From assembly GCA_948567375.1 (NCBI GenBank), contig OX419758.1:50979473-51043472 (forward strand): 64,000 nt of DNA, read 5' to 3'. Below the pieces are notes generated by a model. That model was not told the DNA's origin. It worked only from the letters and a program-made list of their open reading frames with translations, and did no database searches. This document shows, one piece after another, positions 1 through 10,695 of this stretch; the first letter of the stretch is position 1, and each line of letters opens with the position of its first letter. Both the position numbers and the translations under genes were made by a program. Source of the stretch: Lunularia cruciata (Eukaryota > Streptophyta > Marchantiopsida > Lunulariales > Lunulariaceae).

Positions 1-77
1 TCTTTGCCTTCTTAGTCTATGGTGTGCTACCATAATAACCATTAGAGGCTCATCTTGAGTGAGATAGGCCGGCTCAC
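1..77 (+). mobile_element. 3' end of an LTR-B copy cut by the window edge
   Basis: The first 77 bases match, in the opposite orientation, the start of the 685-bp repeats at 10011 and 41071, including the end GGCCGGCTCA. Read on this strand it is the 3' end of LTR-B (TGTAACACC...GGCTCA). What follows at 78 does not resemble a primer-binding site. Confidence 0.75.
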
Positions 78-1499
78 AAAACATGCAAATCACCTTGGAG
101 GATATGCTTTGTGCCTTCATCAACGTTCACCATACCAATTGGGATGAATATCTTGTAGCTATTAAGTTTGTGTTTAATAATTCCAAATAGGCAAGCATTG
201 GATTCTCTTCTTTCTTCCTTAATTTTGGCCAAGATCCATTTGTTCCAAATTCTCTTCTTGCTCCACCTCAATCTCATGTCCTTCATACTTCCACCTTCTT
301 GACCACCATATCCCAATGTGATACTCATATTTTTCATTTTTGACAAGTTCTAAAGTAGAAGTGCATTGGTAAAGTCAAAGAAAGGCTAAATGAGGAAAAG
401 AAGAGAAGAATTGTGTGTCTAGCATAGACCCAAAGTTGACCTTAGGTCAGAAGTAGAAGGACTCAAGTTGGGCTTATGGAAGTATTGATCCAAAGTAAGG
501 AGGCTTTGTATCGAGATGCACAACTCGATCCAAAGAACATGTAATAACTTTTCCTTAGGTCTAGCCAATCAAGAAAGTACATGTAAAGAAAGCAACTACC
601 TAAGATCAAGATAACATTGAGAGTGACAAAAAATAGACATGCAAAATTGGTATGTCAATTGAAGATTGATTGAAGAATGACCAATCAGTAAAACATTATA
701 AGATTGAGACTTTGTCAAGGAAGTTCTGAAATTTCATGACAATATCCCATGCCTCTCAATAGTTGTCCCAGAGGAGTTAGAATCTCAAGTCTTAGAGAGG
801 AGTTTGATTTTTCAGAAACCAAGAGTGAAGAAGCACACAATACCACCAAAGGGAAGTAAGTAGAATGTAGTGAGAGGTCTTGCAACTTGTTGATTAGATG
901 TAGTGGCAAGGATCAAAGTCTTGAATAGAAGTTGCATCACCTTTTTGGCATCAAATTGGAATTTGAGCTTTCTAAGGTTCATGGTAGAAATTGTTATAGT
1001 AATTGCAAGGATGGTCTTAAGACAGAAGAGAAAAGAGCAAATCCGGCTTGATGGATTGAATTGGATTGGAAAAGTCACCTTCTATTGGAAGTGTGATTCT
1101 TTAGAAGAAACCACCAAGGTGAGGAATTCTTTAGTAGATCTTGCACCAAGAACAGGTACAACGTGGATAATTAAAAAGACCTAATACAAAGAGGGATAGT
1201 CAATGCAATGATGGCCATGTTTAAGCTAAAGCAAACCACCTATGTAACAATGCAGCAAGTAGCGTTCTTTCACCAGATGTTTGCAAGATGTGCGGTAGAT
1301 TGGGTGAAGTGTTTACACCAGCAAGTAGGTCAAATGATTATTAGTTGGAGAATGGATATGCTGCCCTATTACTTTATAACCTTCATATCCCACTTCTACT
1401 TTAGAATAAATTTACTTAGCTTAGAGGAGGGAGAGGAAGGATGGTGTACCACTTTCACCCCAGTTTACAAAGAAACACAAATGGAGATGAGTAGTACTA
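78..1499. other. Low-complexity AT-rich stretch, no supported gene
   Basis: Only short frames occur and no domain is recognised. The purine-rich style (AAG/GAA codons) from about 900 resembles the coiled-coil family X that begins more clearly near 1500, so part of this may be the decayed 5' portion of that X copy. Confidence 0.4.
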
Positions 1500-3545
1500 C
1501 ATCAAGCGGGTTGGTGAAGGCAATGTTTACCACTTCAAGAGCAGGAAGGAGAAGATAATGTTGGTGGACATCTCTAAGCCAAGAAAAAGAAGTAGACTAG
1601 AAGGAGCAATATCATCAAAACAGCCATAGAAGACAAGAAGGTTGAATCCAAAGCCAAAGATGGTAGTGGTGAAGGACCAGTCTTTGGAGGAAGAATCAAA
1701 AGGAGAAGCCAAGTCAAAGTGTGAGGACTCAAGAGAAGAAGAAGAGCTCACTCTTTAGAGTGGGGAGTCCAACAACAATAGTGATAGAGAAACCCAACGT
1801 TCAGCAATTGGTGGGTGAAGCGGTTGGAGAAGAAGAACGGAAGTTTCATGAGTTAATCGATCACATGGAAGGAAGAGACAGGCCTTGTTTGGATTTTTGT
1901 GAAATAGAGTTAGAAGACAAGCAAGCAAGAGAGATTGCTTTGGGATTCCCAAGGGCAGCAAGATCAAAGAGAAGCATGCAAGTTGTAGCTATAGGGCCAA
2001 GTAAAGTTGAAGAAGAGGGAGAAAGCTTGGACGGAGTAACTTTGAAGGTATGAAGATGATGTCTTTAGGGTAAAGCACCAGCCAAATAAGTGCCGACCAA
2101 AGACAAATACATGGAAATCAATGAAGAAGGATACATAGGGGTCAAATATCTATCAAAGATTGTGTGTCCTTTGTTGGTGCAGCTATAAAGAAAGAAAGTA
2201 GAGTTGAAGAAAGATCATCTTGAAGTGAGGGATGAGCTACAAGTAGTGAGGTATTTGAGTGAGGAGACCTTGGAGTTAAGAAGTAAGTTAACCTGAGGAG
2301 AGCAGGAAGCCAAAGAACTTTAGGTTGAGGTGGTTCTTTGGAAGAAGAGTTTTGATACCTTGTAGGAGAAATTCTTGAAGCACGATGAAGAGTTGAAGGA
2401 GCAAAAGTTGTTGTTCAAGAAGATGAAGAGTGAAGTTGCTAATACAAGGTTAGAAAGTATACACTCAAAAGCAATAACAACAATGATGGAGCAAGAGTTG
2501 GAGAGTTTGAGAACAAGTGCAGCGGAGATTGGCAACAAGCGCTAACTTTTAGATATCAAGAGGAAGAAAGATTGAGGGGTTTGATCAAAAGCATAGAAGC
2601 TCAACTAGTCTAGTATGTAGAAGAGAAGGAATCACTAAAGGCGGAGTTTGAGGACAAGTTGAAGGTGTATCAAAATGAGGTAGAAGCAAAGAGAAGTAGG
2701 GAGAAGATAATTCTAAGGATTGAGTCGGATTCAGCAGAGACAATCTCTGTGGAGTTGAAAGTGATGTTGAGTAATAATGCCAAGGTTAAGTTGAAGGAAG
2801 TGAGACTGCATGAGTTGAAGTTGCTGGTGCAGGAGACAAGGAAGGGTCATGATCAGCCATGATTCCAATTTCAATTTAGATTGAAGACGTGAGAGAAATA
2901 GTGGAGGAAGTAGTAGTATTAGATAGACCCAAAAAAGGAGAAGTGATTGAAGGAAACTTTGGTTTTGAAGCCAAAGTTGAGGTAGACATCAAATCAAAGT
3001 AGTAAAAATTTTGAGATTTGAAGAGGCAAATATGAAGAGGTGGGTTGTCATTGTTCTACCTATTTAAAGTAAGCATTTACAATGTGTTGTTGTTCAATAT
3101 TCATATTTTTGAAGTTGAGTAAAGCAAAGTGTTGTTTCTTAATGCTTATCATTTCAATTTAATTCCAAGTATGAATTTTAGGTGTGTGTTTGTGAGGGTA
3201 TGTGGAGAAATTCAAAGTGCAAATCAATGAGCTTGTTGGATGTTGGATTTGACAGTGCTGATTTTTCATTTTGTGTGTTTGATCTTGAGTGGATAGCAAT
3301 CAAAGCAATGCCTTGACAAATTCCTCACTGACAAATCCGTGAGGAATTGTAGTGTTGGTAGTATTTTGCAATTGTGAGTGCAACATTGGATTGATGTGAA
3401 ACAACTCTACTTGAGTGGATAGCAATCAAAGCAATGCCTTGACAATCCTTGAGGAATTGTAGTGTTGGTAGTATTTTACAATTGTGAGTGCAACATTGGA
3501 TTGATGTGAAACAACTCTATTTGAGGGATTTGTGCTTTCAATGAG
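1500..3545 (+). mobile_element. Repeat family X, copy 1, left part (coiled-coil frame and LTR-like tail)
   Basis: An acidic segment (near 1640-1760) is followed by a Glu/Lys/Leu-rich stretch (1800-2860) with coiled-coil character. Both have clear counterparts on the minus strand at 19561-22000. From about 3000 a non-coding tail follows, with a TATTTAAAG box near 3060 that is also present in the copies at 31655 and about 20230. This looks like the promoter part of an LTR. The copy is decayed. It is interrupted at 3546 by plastid DNA and resumes at 4606. Whether the frame is gag-like or belongs to another element type cannot be told; no known domain was recognised. Confidence 0.6.
3284..3522 (+). 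repeat. Tandem duplication (about 126 and 114 bp) inside X copy 1
   Basis: The segment beginning CTTGAGTGGATAGCAATC at 3284 recurs at 3410, with a short internal deletion in the second unit. The other X copies (31862 and about 20020) carry this segment once, so the duplication is specific to this copy. Confidence 0.85.
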
Positions 3546-3553
3546 TTATTTAT

Positions 3554-3712
3554 AGAAATAATACTTTGATTGATTTTTTAGCACGAAGTGGTTCTACACC
3601 AGGGGGTTTAGTTGTTTGCCAAAAAAGATTAGTTCAAGAAGCTGTTGATGCACTTATTGATAATGGCATTCGAGGACAACCTATGAAAGATAGTCATAAT
3701 AGACCTTATAAA
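3554..3712 (+). pseudogene. rpoC1: Plastid rpoC1 fragment
   Basis: The frame reads through [17 protein letters not shown], then [13 protein letters not shown] and HNRPYK. This is a highly conserved part of the plastid-encoded RNA polymerase beta' subunit (rpoC1) ahead of the catalytic region. Only about 53 codons are present, open throughout and cut at both ends. The residues look like those of seed-free plants. As a nuclear fragment it is not expected to be expressed. Confidence 0.9.
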
Positions 3713-3729
3713 ATTAGTAAATTTTGAAA

Positions 3730-3853
3730 GTTAATAGGTTTTCTTTTTTAATTGGTCACCACGTCGATATTGTAAATATGCAGTTACAAATAATCCAAGT
3801 AAAGTTATAGGAATTAAACCTAAAACAATTCCAGACAATAAAGCTTCAACCAT
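3730..3853 (-). pseudogene. petG: Plastid petG, nearly full length
   Basis: Read on the minus strand from the ATG at 3853, the frame begins [15 protein letters not shown] and runs through [15 protein letters not shown]. This is cytochrome b6f complex subunit V, a 37-residue single-helix thylakoid membrane protein. The MVEALLSG start is the form typical of seed-free plants (angiosperms usually have MIEVFLFG). The native end is not clean: a few extra codons follow before a stop, so the junction or a change lies at the 3' end. It is a nuclear copy without a nuclear promoter. Confidence 0.92.
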
Positions 3854-3894
3854 TTTATTTTATTTTTAACTAAAATAATAATTAATTTAAATAT

Positions 3895-3950
3895 TACTTG
3901 AGTTTACTAATGACTTTTAAGATTTCAAGTCTCAAAGGTCATTATTTTTT
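3895..3950 (-). terminator. psbA 3' flank stem-loop, copied with the plastid DNA
   Basis: AATGAC...GTCATT arms with further pairing (TTT/AAA, AGA/TCT) surround a short loop in the AT-rich stretch just downstream, on the minus strand, of the psbA stop. Plastid psbA mRNAs end in such a 3' stem-loop. Here it is a passenger of the insertion. Confidence 0.6.
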
Positions 3951-4034
3951 AGTTTTTTCCTTTTTTAAATTTTTAGTTTTAAAAATTATGACTAAATAAT
4001 AAATTGATTATTATTTTTTAACCTTTTAAGGATA

Positions 4035-4212
<178 letters not shown>

Positions 4213-4386
4213 CTCTCCTCCAAATTTTTTTTCTCGAGCTTCTCGATCTGTCATAATTCCTCGAGAAGTAGAGAGAATTACAATTCCCATTCCACCTAAA
4301 ACTTTAGGAATTTCTTTATGATTAGAATACACTCGTAAACCAGGTTTACTAATTCGTCTTAAAGTTGTTATATATGATAGATGGGG
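4213..4386 (-). pseudogene. rps8: Plastid rps8 C-terminal fragment
   Basis: The minus strand reads [20 protein letters not shown], then [20 protein letters not shown] and [16 protein letters not shown]. This is the C-terminal half of plastid small-subunit ribosomal protein S8, which binds 16S rRNA. The last residues of the native protein are missing at the ccsA junction. Confidence 0.92.
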
Positions 4387-4424
4387 CAATTCAGGTGAGA
4401 TCTAATGGAGATTCAATTGCCACT

Positions 4425-4605
4425 CACTCGTGGGATCTGGGCGGTCCAGGGAGGACCAAGAAAGCTCCTCTCTTCTCGAAAAATCAATACATGCCTTATC
4501 AGTGTATGGATTACTATCTTTCGAGCACAGGTTGAAGTTCAGCCTAGATGTGAAAAATGGAGCACCTAAGGAATTGTTCCAAAAGAAGTACCAGATCGCG
4601 AACTA
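4425..4605 (+). pseudogene. Plastid inverted-repeat piece, trnI-GAU intron / ycf68-like
   Basis: The string GGATCTGGGCGGTCC, the block GGCTCCTCTCTTCTCGA-like, TTATCAGTGTATGGA and the phrase AAAATGGAGCACCTAA match my recollection of the conserved trnI-GAU intron (ycf68 region) in the plastid rRNA operon. The match is from memory. It fades after about 4570, so the origin of the last 35 bases is open. Confidence 0.7.
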
Positions 4606-4925
4606 GGAGTGGAACACAATTTTGAGGTGAAGTCATTTCATAATGAAGTAGCCTTTTTGGGAGGACTGAATCATCAAAATCAAAGTTGAATTGGAAAGAG
4701 ATTGATGAATTGTGATTATGAGTGTTGTGATATATGACAGGATTGCAATTGAGTGCTTGTTACTCTCTTTTGGGTGTGGTTTCTACTTGAAAGATTAAAG
4801 ATGCGGCCAAGAAAATTTGTTTGTGACATTTTACTTTGTATTGACCATTTTTGAATTGTATCTCTGTGGGAAAGAATTGTTACTTGCTAATTACCAAAAA
4901 AGTGATACTTGTTAGGTTGTCATAC
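4606..4925 (+). mobile_element. Repeat family X, copy 1, right part
   Basis: Sequence resumes with GGAGTGGAACACAATTTTGA, matching the uninterrupted X copies, and continues to the family end GTTAGGTTGTCA. The same end (GTTGGGTTGTC) is reached at about 32323 on the plus strand and about 19561 on the minus strand, so it is the true right end of the element. Confidence 0.75.
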
Positions 4926-5476
4926 CCAATCCCTCCACAAAGCTAAATCTCATCTCCTTGTTGCTCAAAATTGTTAAAAACAATATGCAGACCACCATCA
5001 TCATGATCTCACCTTCAAGTCAATGATAAGTTCATGCTCTCATCTAGTAACCTACCCTTCCCACTTGATACCCAAGTATGTAAACTTGCTCCTAATTGGA
5101 TAGGACTCACCCAAATCATTTCGCCTATTGCTTATTGACTTGCCTTCCCTTGCCATATGTGCATCCACCTTGTCTTTCATGTTTCCAAGTTGAAACCCTT
5201 TGTTCCTAATCCTTCTTTTCTTCCCTCTTGTGTCCAACCTCCTCCTCCTCCTCCTCCTATTCCTATCAATGATCATGAGGAGTATGAAGTTGATTGCTTG
5301 CACATGGTCACATTCAACAAGCTTGTCAACAACATAGAGAGTACAATTGGAAAGGGTACCTCCTTCATCATGCCACTTGGGAGCCTCTTTCTCATCTCCA
5401 AAATGCACAATCAACCATCCAAGAGTTTGAAGCTTCAATAATGATGAGGACATCACAAACTAGTGATGGGAGAATA
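4926..5476 (+). mobile_element. Chromovirus (Ty3/gypsy) 3' fragment: integrase tail and chromodomain
   Basis: The frame contains HLVFHVSKLKPF, the hallmark tail of gypsy integrases. A proline run follows, then EEYEVDC, the start of a chromodomain. The fragment is an old, broken remnant; gag, protease, reverse transcriptase and the integrase core are absent. It ends at a purine-rich stretch (GATGGGAGAA) immediately before LTR-C, as expected for a polypurine tract. Confidence 0.7.
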
Positions 5477-5907
5477 TGTAACAATATGGATTTTACCAAT
5501 GAGTTAGTTGAAGGTAATGAAATAGAAAATAGGCCAAATTAGCCTAGAGTATTCTAGAAGTATCTAGGAAACTACCTAGCACCTTCTCAATATTGGGATA
5601 TGTGCATGCCAAGTGGTGAATTCTAGGAGAAAATTTCTTGAGAAGCTTCTCGGTTAGCTTAGCTTGCAACTCAAGTAGGTAGTTTTTAGAAAGAAGCTTA
5701 TTGGGAAACTTCCAACTAGCTTTGCTTACACCACAAGTAGGCGGTTTCTAGAAGGAAGCTTCTTGAGAAGCTTCTTAGGAGCTTTGTGCTCTCCTTATAA
5801 ATACCATAGCCTAAGTTCATGCTAAGCATTTGGAGTTTTTATTCATTCAAGTGTCTCAATGTGATATTCCATTTTCCTATTTCTCTCCTCGGTCTTGGTC
5901 TTTTAAA
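5477..5907 (+). mobile_element. LTR-C, 3' copy of the chromovirus fragment
   Basis: It starts TGTAACAATATGG and ends near GGTCTTTTA. It matches, in reverse, 11039-11441, where the same LTR is followed by a primer-binding-site-like sequence. The internal AGAAGCTTCT-type repeats give it local self-similarity. Confidence 0.7.
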
Positions 5908-6810
5908 GACTTTTTGATATCCTATGGCAAACCCTATCTCCTGAAACATGTAGCCCTACATACTCCTCTTGTAGGGCCACCCAATCCCTTGCTTGGAATA
6001 GATAAAATCTACGCAATCACCTCTCTATACCCCGCACATCCTCCTCTAGTATAACAAAGACACCATTGAGGGAGTAAGAGGAATAAGAACCATGGTAACT
6101 CGTCCAAGGGATCTCATGCCAAACAATCAAGTGGTATGCAAAAAGCCTATCTAGTCTCATCATGGAGTGTATGAGGTAACCTATGGAATAAATATGGACA
6201 TGGAAAACTAGTCTCAAATAACCCCAAAATGCAACTCGTTTGAGAAGCTAACCACTCCCATGACTTGATCAATATCCTTGGAACTATCAACAAAGGGATA
6301 GAGGAAACATGGATAATCCTGAGTATCACTATTGTAGATGCGATCATTTACCTTATATAAACATCCCGAGTGGTCCAATCATAGTCCTTGTGTATCTTTG
6401 TCATATGGTTCTTTACCTCTTGCGAGATTAAATATAGATGACACACCAAGCATGGTGTATCTCGAGTTGCTCTAGACTACCCCACATGGAGTGGTGTAGC
6501 CATGGCTAGCACAAGAATAAATAAAGTAACATATAATATTCTTCTCCATATCTATAAAACCACAACTCTTCACATCCCAATTCACATGAGAAAATATAAT
6601 CTCTCCAAACCTTTCAAAACTATAAATTATCATAATTTTCAAGTTCCATCATAACCAATTTTAAACTAAGTTCCAAGGAACTTAATCTTGAAAACCAAAA
6701 AATTAAAATTTAAAATTTTTGGTCTATCCCTCTCAATTTGTAATGATCACTCTAAATCACGAAAACACCTAAAAATCTCAATAGCTCTTTACTTAATTTT
6801 CCATAGTCTT
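5908..6810. other. No supported gene
   Basis: AT-rich sequence with only short frames. No family was recognised. Confidence 0.5.
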
Positions 6811-7073
6811 CAATCTAGATACCAATAGAACCAAAATTGAAAAACGAACAAAGTATACTATTCACTCAAGTGCTATATGCTAGAGAGCACTCCGAAAGTG
6901 TATATCTTTCCTTTCACTTCTCTCCCTCTCCTCTCCCGTCTGCAATCTAGATACCAATAGAGCTGATATTAGAAAACGAACAAAGTATACTATTCACTCA
7001 AGTGCTATATGCTAGAGAGCCCTCCGAAAGTGTATATCTTTCCTTTCACTTCTCTCCCTCTCCTCTCCCGTCT
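6811..7073. repeat. Tandem duplication, 132-bp unit, two copies
   Basis: The segment beginning CAATCTAGATACCAATAG at 6811 recurs at 6943 with few differences, ending in the CT-rich block CTCTCCCTCTCCTCTCCCGTC. The duplication sits at the boundary between repeat DNA and the host-like island that follows. Confidence 0.9.
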
Positions 7074-8120
7074 TCACATTCTTCCCCCACTCTCCCTAAT
7101 CCAAAGGGCTTTTATAAAGTGATAGAAGATGTAACAAAGGTAAAGGCAATGTTCCTTAAGAAGAAGCCAAACTCGGAAGGAACACCGATGGGAGTGTTGA
7201 CAAATATAGTTGGTGCACAGCTGGTGATAGCGCCAGTCGTCCTGAGCAGGACGGAAGAGTCGAGAGACAAAAGGATGTCGAGCAACTGCCTGTCATCCGA
7301 TCATTAAACGTGGGCCATCAGTTTGGAACTCTGAAAGTTTACAGAAAGCGTGACCTCGTGTAAATCACGGAGATGAAGTCGTTGACCGAACACGAAAAAG
7401 TAATTTCAGCTGGGTCTGAAATTCTACAACGTACAGCACTAACTATGTCTCTAACTGACAGGTACATGTACGTCAATGAGGGTACGGAATGTAAACTACT
7501 AACAGCCAATTCAGTTGAAGATCATCTATTCTCATCGATGTAATCGTGCAAGTAACAGACAGTTTTGCGTTGTCATCAACGGAACTCTATATGTGGCATG
7601 CTGCTCATAGCAACATCGAAAGAAGGACGCCCGCGTAGAAAAATTGAAGGAGGGGAAGGCCCCATCAAGCCGTACATCTAGGAAGGACCTAGGCCCGGAA
7701 AATGAATTGACTAATCAGTCGACTCTTCGCGGACCGTATCTTACAGAGGTCTTCAGTCCTCTACCTGTGCTCCAAGAGTTGATAGAGGCCTTACCACGCG
7801 CGAGTCCAATCGTCTTACACTACAATGCACTCAAGAATGAAGGGAGCTGCATCCTGTGAGAAGCATGTAGCAAGCAAAGGCTCCCCTCATGACCTTGAAT
7901 AATTCAATGTAACTTTGCATCACTAGCCACAACAGTTCTTCAACAGCCTTGCTTACAAAGTAACAGGATTCACGTATAATTTCGCTTGCACTGATTGGTA
8001 GACACAGAAGGCTCCGAGCGATGATCGTTTCAACCTCAAGGCTTGCCTTACCGGTCCAGTTTTCCACCTTCACATCATACACCACAAGAATCTTGGGTTG
8101 ATCAACAGAAGAGCAAGTAC
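7074..8120. other. Host-like, CpG-containing island, function unknown
   Basis: This stretch has more CpG and less simple-sequence bias than the flanking repeats, like the EMF2 region at the right end. Plus-strand frames at 7110-7307 and 7644-7859 look codon-like but match nothing I know. On the minus strand it lies downstream of the coding fragment that ends at 8121, so part of it may be that gene's 3' untranslated region. Confidence 0.4.
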
Positions 8121-8700
8121 TCAGTTTTGAGCACAAGAGGTGTCACCCACACTTCTTCCCGAGCACACTCCGGCATCATCTTCCGATCCATGATCCCCTC
8201 CTTCTTGAATCTGGAGGCGACGGCGCTACTCCTGGAGCTCCTGCTGCATCAAGTACAGGTTCTCCTTCAGTGTCAAATTCTCATCTCTAGTTTGCTGCAT
8301 CAAGTACAGGTTCTCCTTCAGTGTCAAATTCTCATCTCTAGTTGAGCTATATGGCTCTCGAGTTCCTCGACTCTGAACTCCAACCGTTGAGAAGCACGGA
8401 CGGGGGTAGAAGGGGAAGGATAAAAAAATCTCGAATCGACTCAGATCGTGATCAATCCGCTACTCTAGTTGCTGGATAGACTGCGCATGCGTCTCCTGTT
8501 CACCCTCGCTCTCACTACCGCAGGTACCGCAACCTTCATCCCTGACGTTTCCCTCTAGTGAACGAAGTCGAATCAGATCGTTCATGGAACCGTATCCATC
8601 AACTCCCCACTCTTTCTTCGCTTCATCGACCAATCCTTTGCGGTACCGAGGGGCGGGGGAAAGAAACGGGGTAGGAAGAATAGCAGGAGTGACAAATGAT
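8121..8700 (-). pseudogene. Broken host-gene fragment encoding a Glu-rich, coiled-coil protein end
   Basis: One minus-strand frame runs from about 8700 to the TGA at 8121-8123. In order it shows an EAKKEWGVDGYGSMNDLIRL block, an acidic CGSESEGEQE stretch, HDLSRFEI, then DENLTLKENLYLMQQ twice and a final ELQE...RRRLQIQEGGDHG segment. The heptad spacing of Leu in the repeat suggests a coiled coil. The frame has two internal stops, so it is a pseudogene or a captured fragment. I do not recognise the family. The composition argues for host origin rather than for the retroelements around it. Confidence 0.55.
8243..8344 (-). repeat. 51-bp (17-codon) tandem duplication inside the coding fragment
   Basis: The block beginning GCTGCATCAAGTACAGG occurs at 8243 and again at 8294 without visible differences. 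Because 51 is divisible by three it duplicates 17 residues (TRDENLTLKENLYLMQQ) in frame. The identity of the two copies points to a recent event. Confidence 0.95.
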
Positions 8701-8744
8701 GGGTATATGCAATTGTGGCCAGATCTTGAGGGTTAGATGAACTT

Positions 8745-9160
8745 CCTCGTTGGATGCATGCGGCAATACATGCTTACAGAGTGGAGATGCCAGTCATGCA
8801 GAAAGAGTTAGAAGAAGCAAAGCGCTTGTTGGAAGAAGAACGGATTGCAGCAAAATAATTGAAAGAGGATTTGTAAAAGTTGAAGGGGCAGAACTCAACT
8901 CAAGCTACATAGATTTCAACCCAAGTAGAGGAATTGGGGAAGTTAAGGGAGGAGCTGAGTACCCTCTAGAAGGAGAAAGTAGAAGTTCAATGTACTAAAG
9001 AAGCTGCCGTTGTTGATGTATAGGAGTTAGCATAGAAAGAAATTGAGAGCAAAGAGATTGAAGATGTGAAGTGCAAGGTAGAGCTGGAGTTGGATGAGAT
9101 TAGGAAAGTAAAGGATCAGGAAATCGCACATTTGAAGGAAGAGTTATGTTGCGAGAACAC
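8745..9160 (+). pseudogene. Decayed Glu/Lys-rich coiled-coil frame
   Basis: The plus-strand frame reads MQKELEEAKRLLEEERIAAK, then ELGKLREELSTLLEGEKVE and KDQEIAHLKEELC, with interruptions between. The composition resembles the coiled-coil part of family X, but no specific alignment was found. It may be a separate copy or a different coiled-coil gene. Confidence 0.4.
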
Positions 9161-9162
9161 AA

Positions 9163-9211
9163 ATTGCGGTTGGTCTTGAGAGTACCCCCAACTCTGAAGA
9201 CCAACCGCAAT
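9163..9211. repeat. 49-nt near-perfect hairpin
   Basis: The arm ATTGCGGTTGGTCTT at 9163-9177 is matched perfectly by AAGACCAACCGCAAT at 9197-9211. After a G/G mismatch, AGAGT pairs with ACTCT, leaving the loop ACCCCCA. The total stem is 20 bp with one mismatch. No transposon ends or target duplications were seen around it. Confidence 0.9.
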
Positions 9212-9391
9212 GATCACAGAAGTACGGGCACACGCACTAGTAGTAGTAGATAATTCCTTGGAATGGGTTTCCACTACTCCAATGGAAATAGTAGAGTTAC
9301 TTTGTAAGTGCCTTAAAGCTTTGATAGATCAATTTGTAGGATATACATTATTTATGACTGATTTGAAAGCACTCAAGAGAATTAGAGGTAA
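9212..9391. other. Unassigned spacer
   Basis: A short open frame with no recognised domain lies between the hairpin and the inverted LTR-A. Confidence 0.4.
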
Positions 9392-9990
9392 TGCAATATG
9401 CCAAGGATAGTAGACCTTATAAGAGAAGTCCAAAAGAAGAAGAAACACAAAGCTTCCCATTCAATACTCTTATGCTCCAAAATAGTATTTTGTCTTTATT
9501 ATATAACAAAGAGTATTCTTTCCAAATAAGCTTCATCATTGGATCAGGTACATGGATTGGTGACATGTCAATTCGTTACATTTTTAGATTAGTTGTATGC
9601 ATGTGTGACATGTAGGTTCTTATCAGATCTGGTAGGCAAAACAGTAATTGACAAGAGTGAATCTTTAGAGAATCTTCTTGTAGGAATTGCAGAATCACAT
9701 GTGATTTTGAGATACCATTGGAAAGCTCTCAATGAGATAAATAGTGGGGGAGGCCACTTTTATCCTCCTTGGGAAAGGAAATCTGCACATTTTTGAGGTT
9801 TAATTCATCCATTTAGACCTCTAAAATTAACTCAAGTTTTCAAGATATTTTTGACTTATGCTCTATTAGTAGAAGTACTCTTTTTGTGACACCTCTATAT
9901 GATCTACTTAGTACATCATATATAACATCCATCTAAATATTACCAAGCCAATTTCACCTCTAGATAATATGTCTAGTTATTGGTGTTACA
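9392..9990 (-). mobile_element. LTR-A of a gypsy element, reverse orientation
   Basis: Read on the minus strand it starts TGTAACACCAATAACTAG at 9990 and ends GGCATATTGCA at 9392. It aligns along its length with the LTRs at 17558, 24404, 45491 and 48322. A purine tract (AAAAGGGGAGACT) lies just upstream of its start on the minus strand, so it is the 3' LTR of an element whose interior is otherwise gone here. Confidence 0.8.
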
Positions 9991-10010
9991 AGTCTCCCCT
10001 TTTAGTACTA

Positions 10011-10695
10011 TGAGCCGGCCTGTCTCTCACTCAAGATGAACCTCTGATGGTTATGGTAGCGCACCATGGACTAAGAAGACAAGGAACCCCAACTCCATCA
10101 TACTCTTCCAAGGCTAACACTCCAAGACTCAAGACATTGCTCACTAGAGAACTCAATGAGAGAGAGATAGTTGCAAAATGAAAGGATGATGAGTACCTCC
10201 TCACCCCTTTTTTATATACTTGTGAAATAATTACGTACCAAAATTACTAATTACCGCAATAACTCAAGTTATTAGACTAAAAGTCAAGTAAAGTCAAAAA
10301 GTAGAAAGGAATATCTATTCACATGGGCATATTCCACTAGCATGTGATCTTATCTTGACCCAACCATTAAGTCAAGGATTCCTTCACATAGGCTATCCTT
10401 GGACTATAGAAGAACCAAAAAAAAAGGCTTGCGGGTCCAAGAGTTCTCAACTCTTTCCTCAAAGCCAAACACCTAAGAATAATACCAAGTCAACACACTA
10501 GAATCCAAAATAGTGGTGCTCATCTTTTCCACTTCCTCTAAAGTAAAGTCTCCTCTATCTTAGCTATGACTAACTTTAGCTAATCATGACTAATGTGAAA
10601 CCATCCTTTATCTCTATATAAATAATATCTCTCAAGTACTTGTAATACCAAGCTAAATATCAAAATACCACATACATGCACAAATGGGTGTTACA
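10011..10695 (-). mobile_element. LTR-B, 685 bp, reverse orientation
   Basis: The boundaries TGAGCCGG and GTGTTACA enclose 685 bp, the same length as the copy at 41071-41755, with only scattered differences. No internal region, primer-binding site or polypurine tract is attached on either side, and the five flanking bases do not match. It is read as a solo or fragmentary LTR of a relatively young family. Confidence 0.8.

Noticed and set aside
5052-5456. Minus-strand 134-codon frame with an Arg run as a host gene
   Set aside because: It is antisense to the proline run and chromodomain of a chromovirus fragment on the plus strand.
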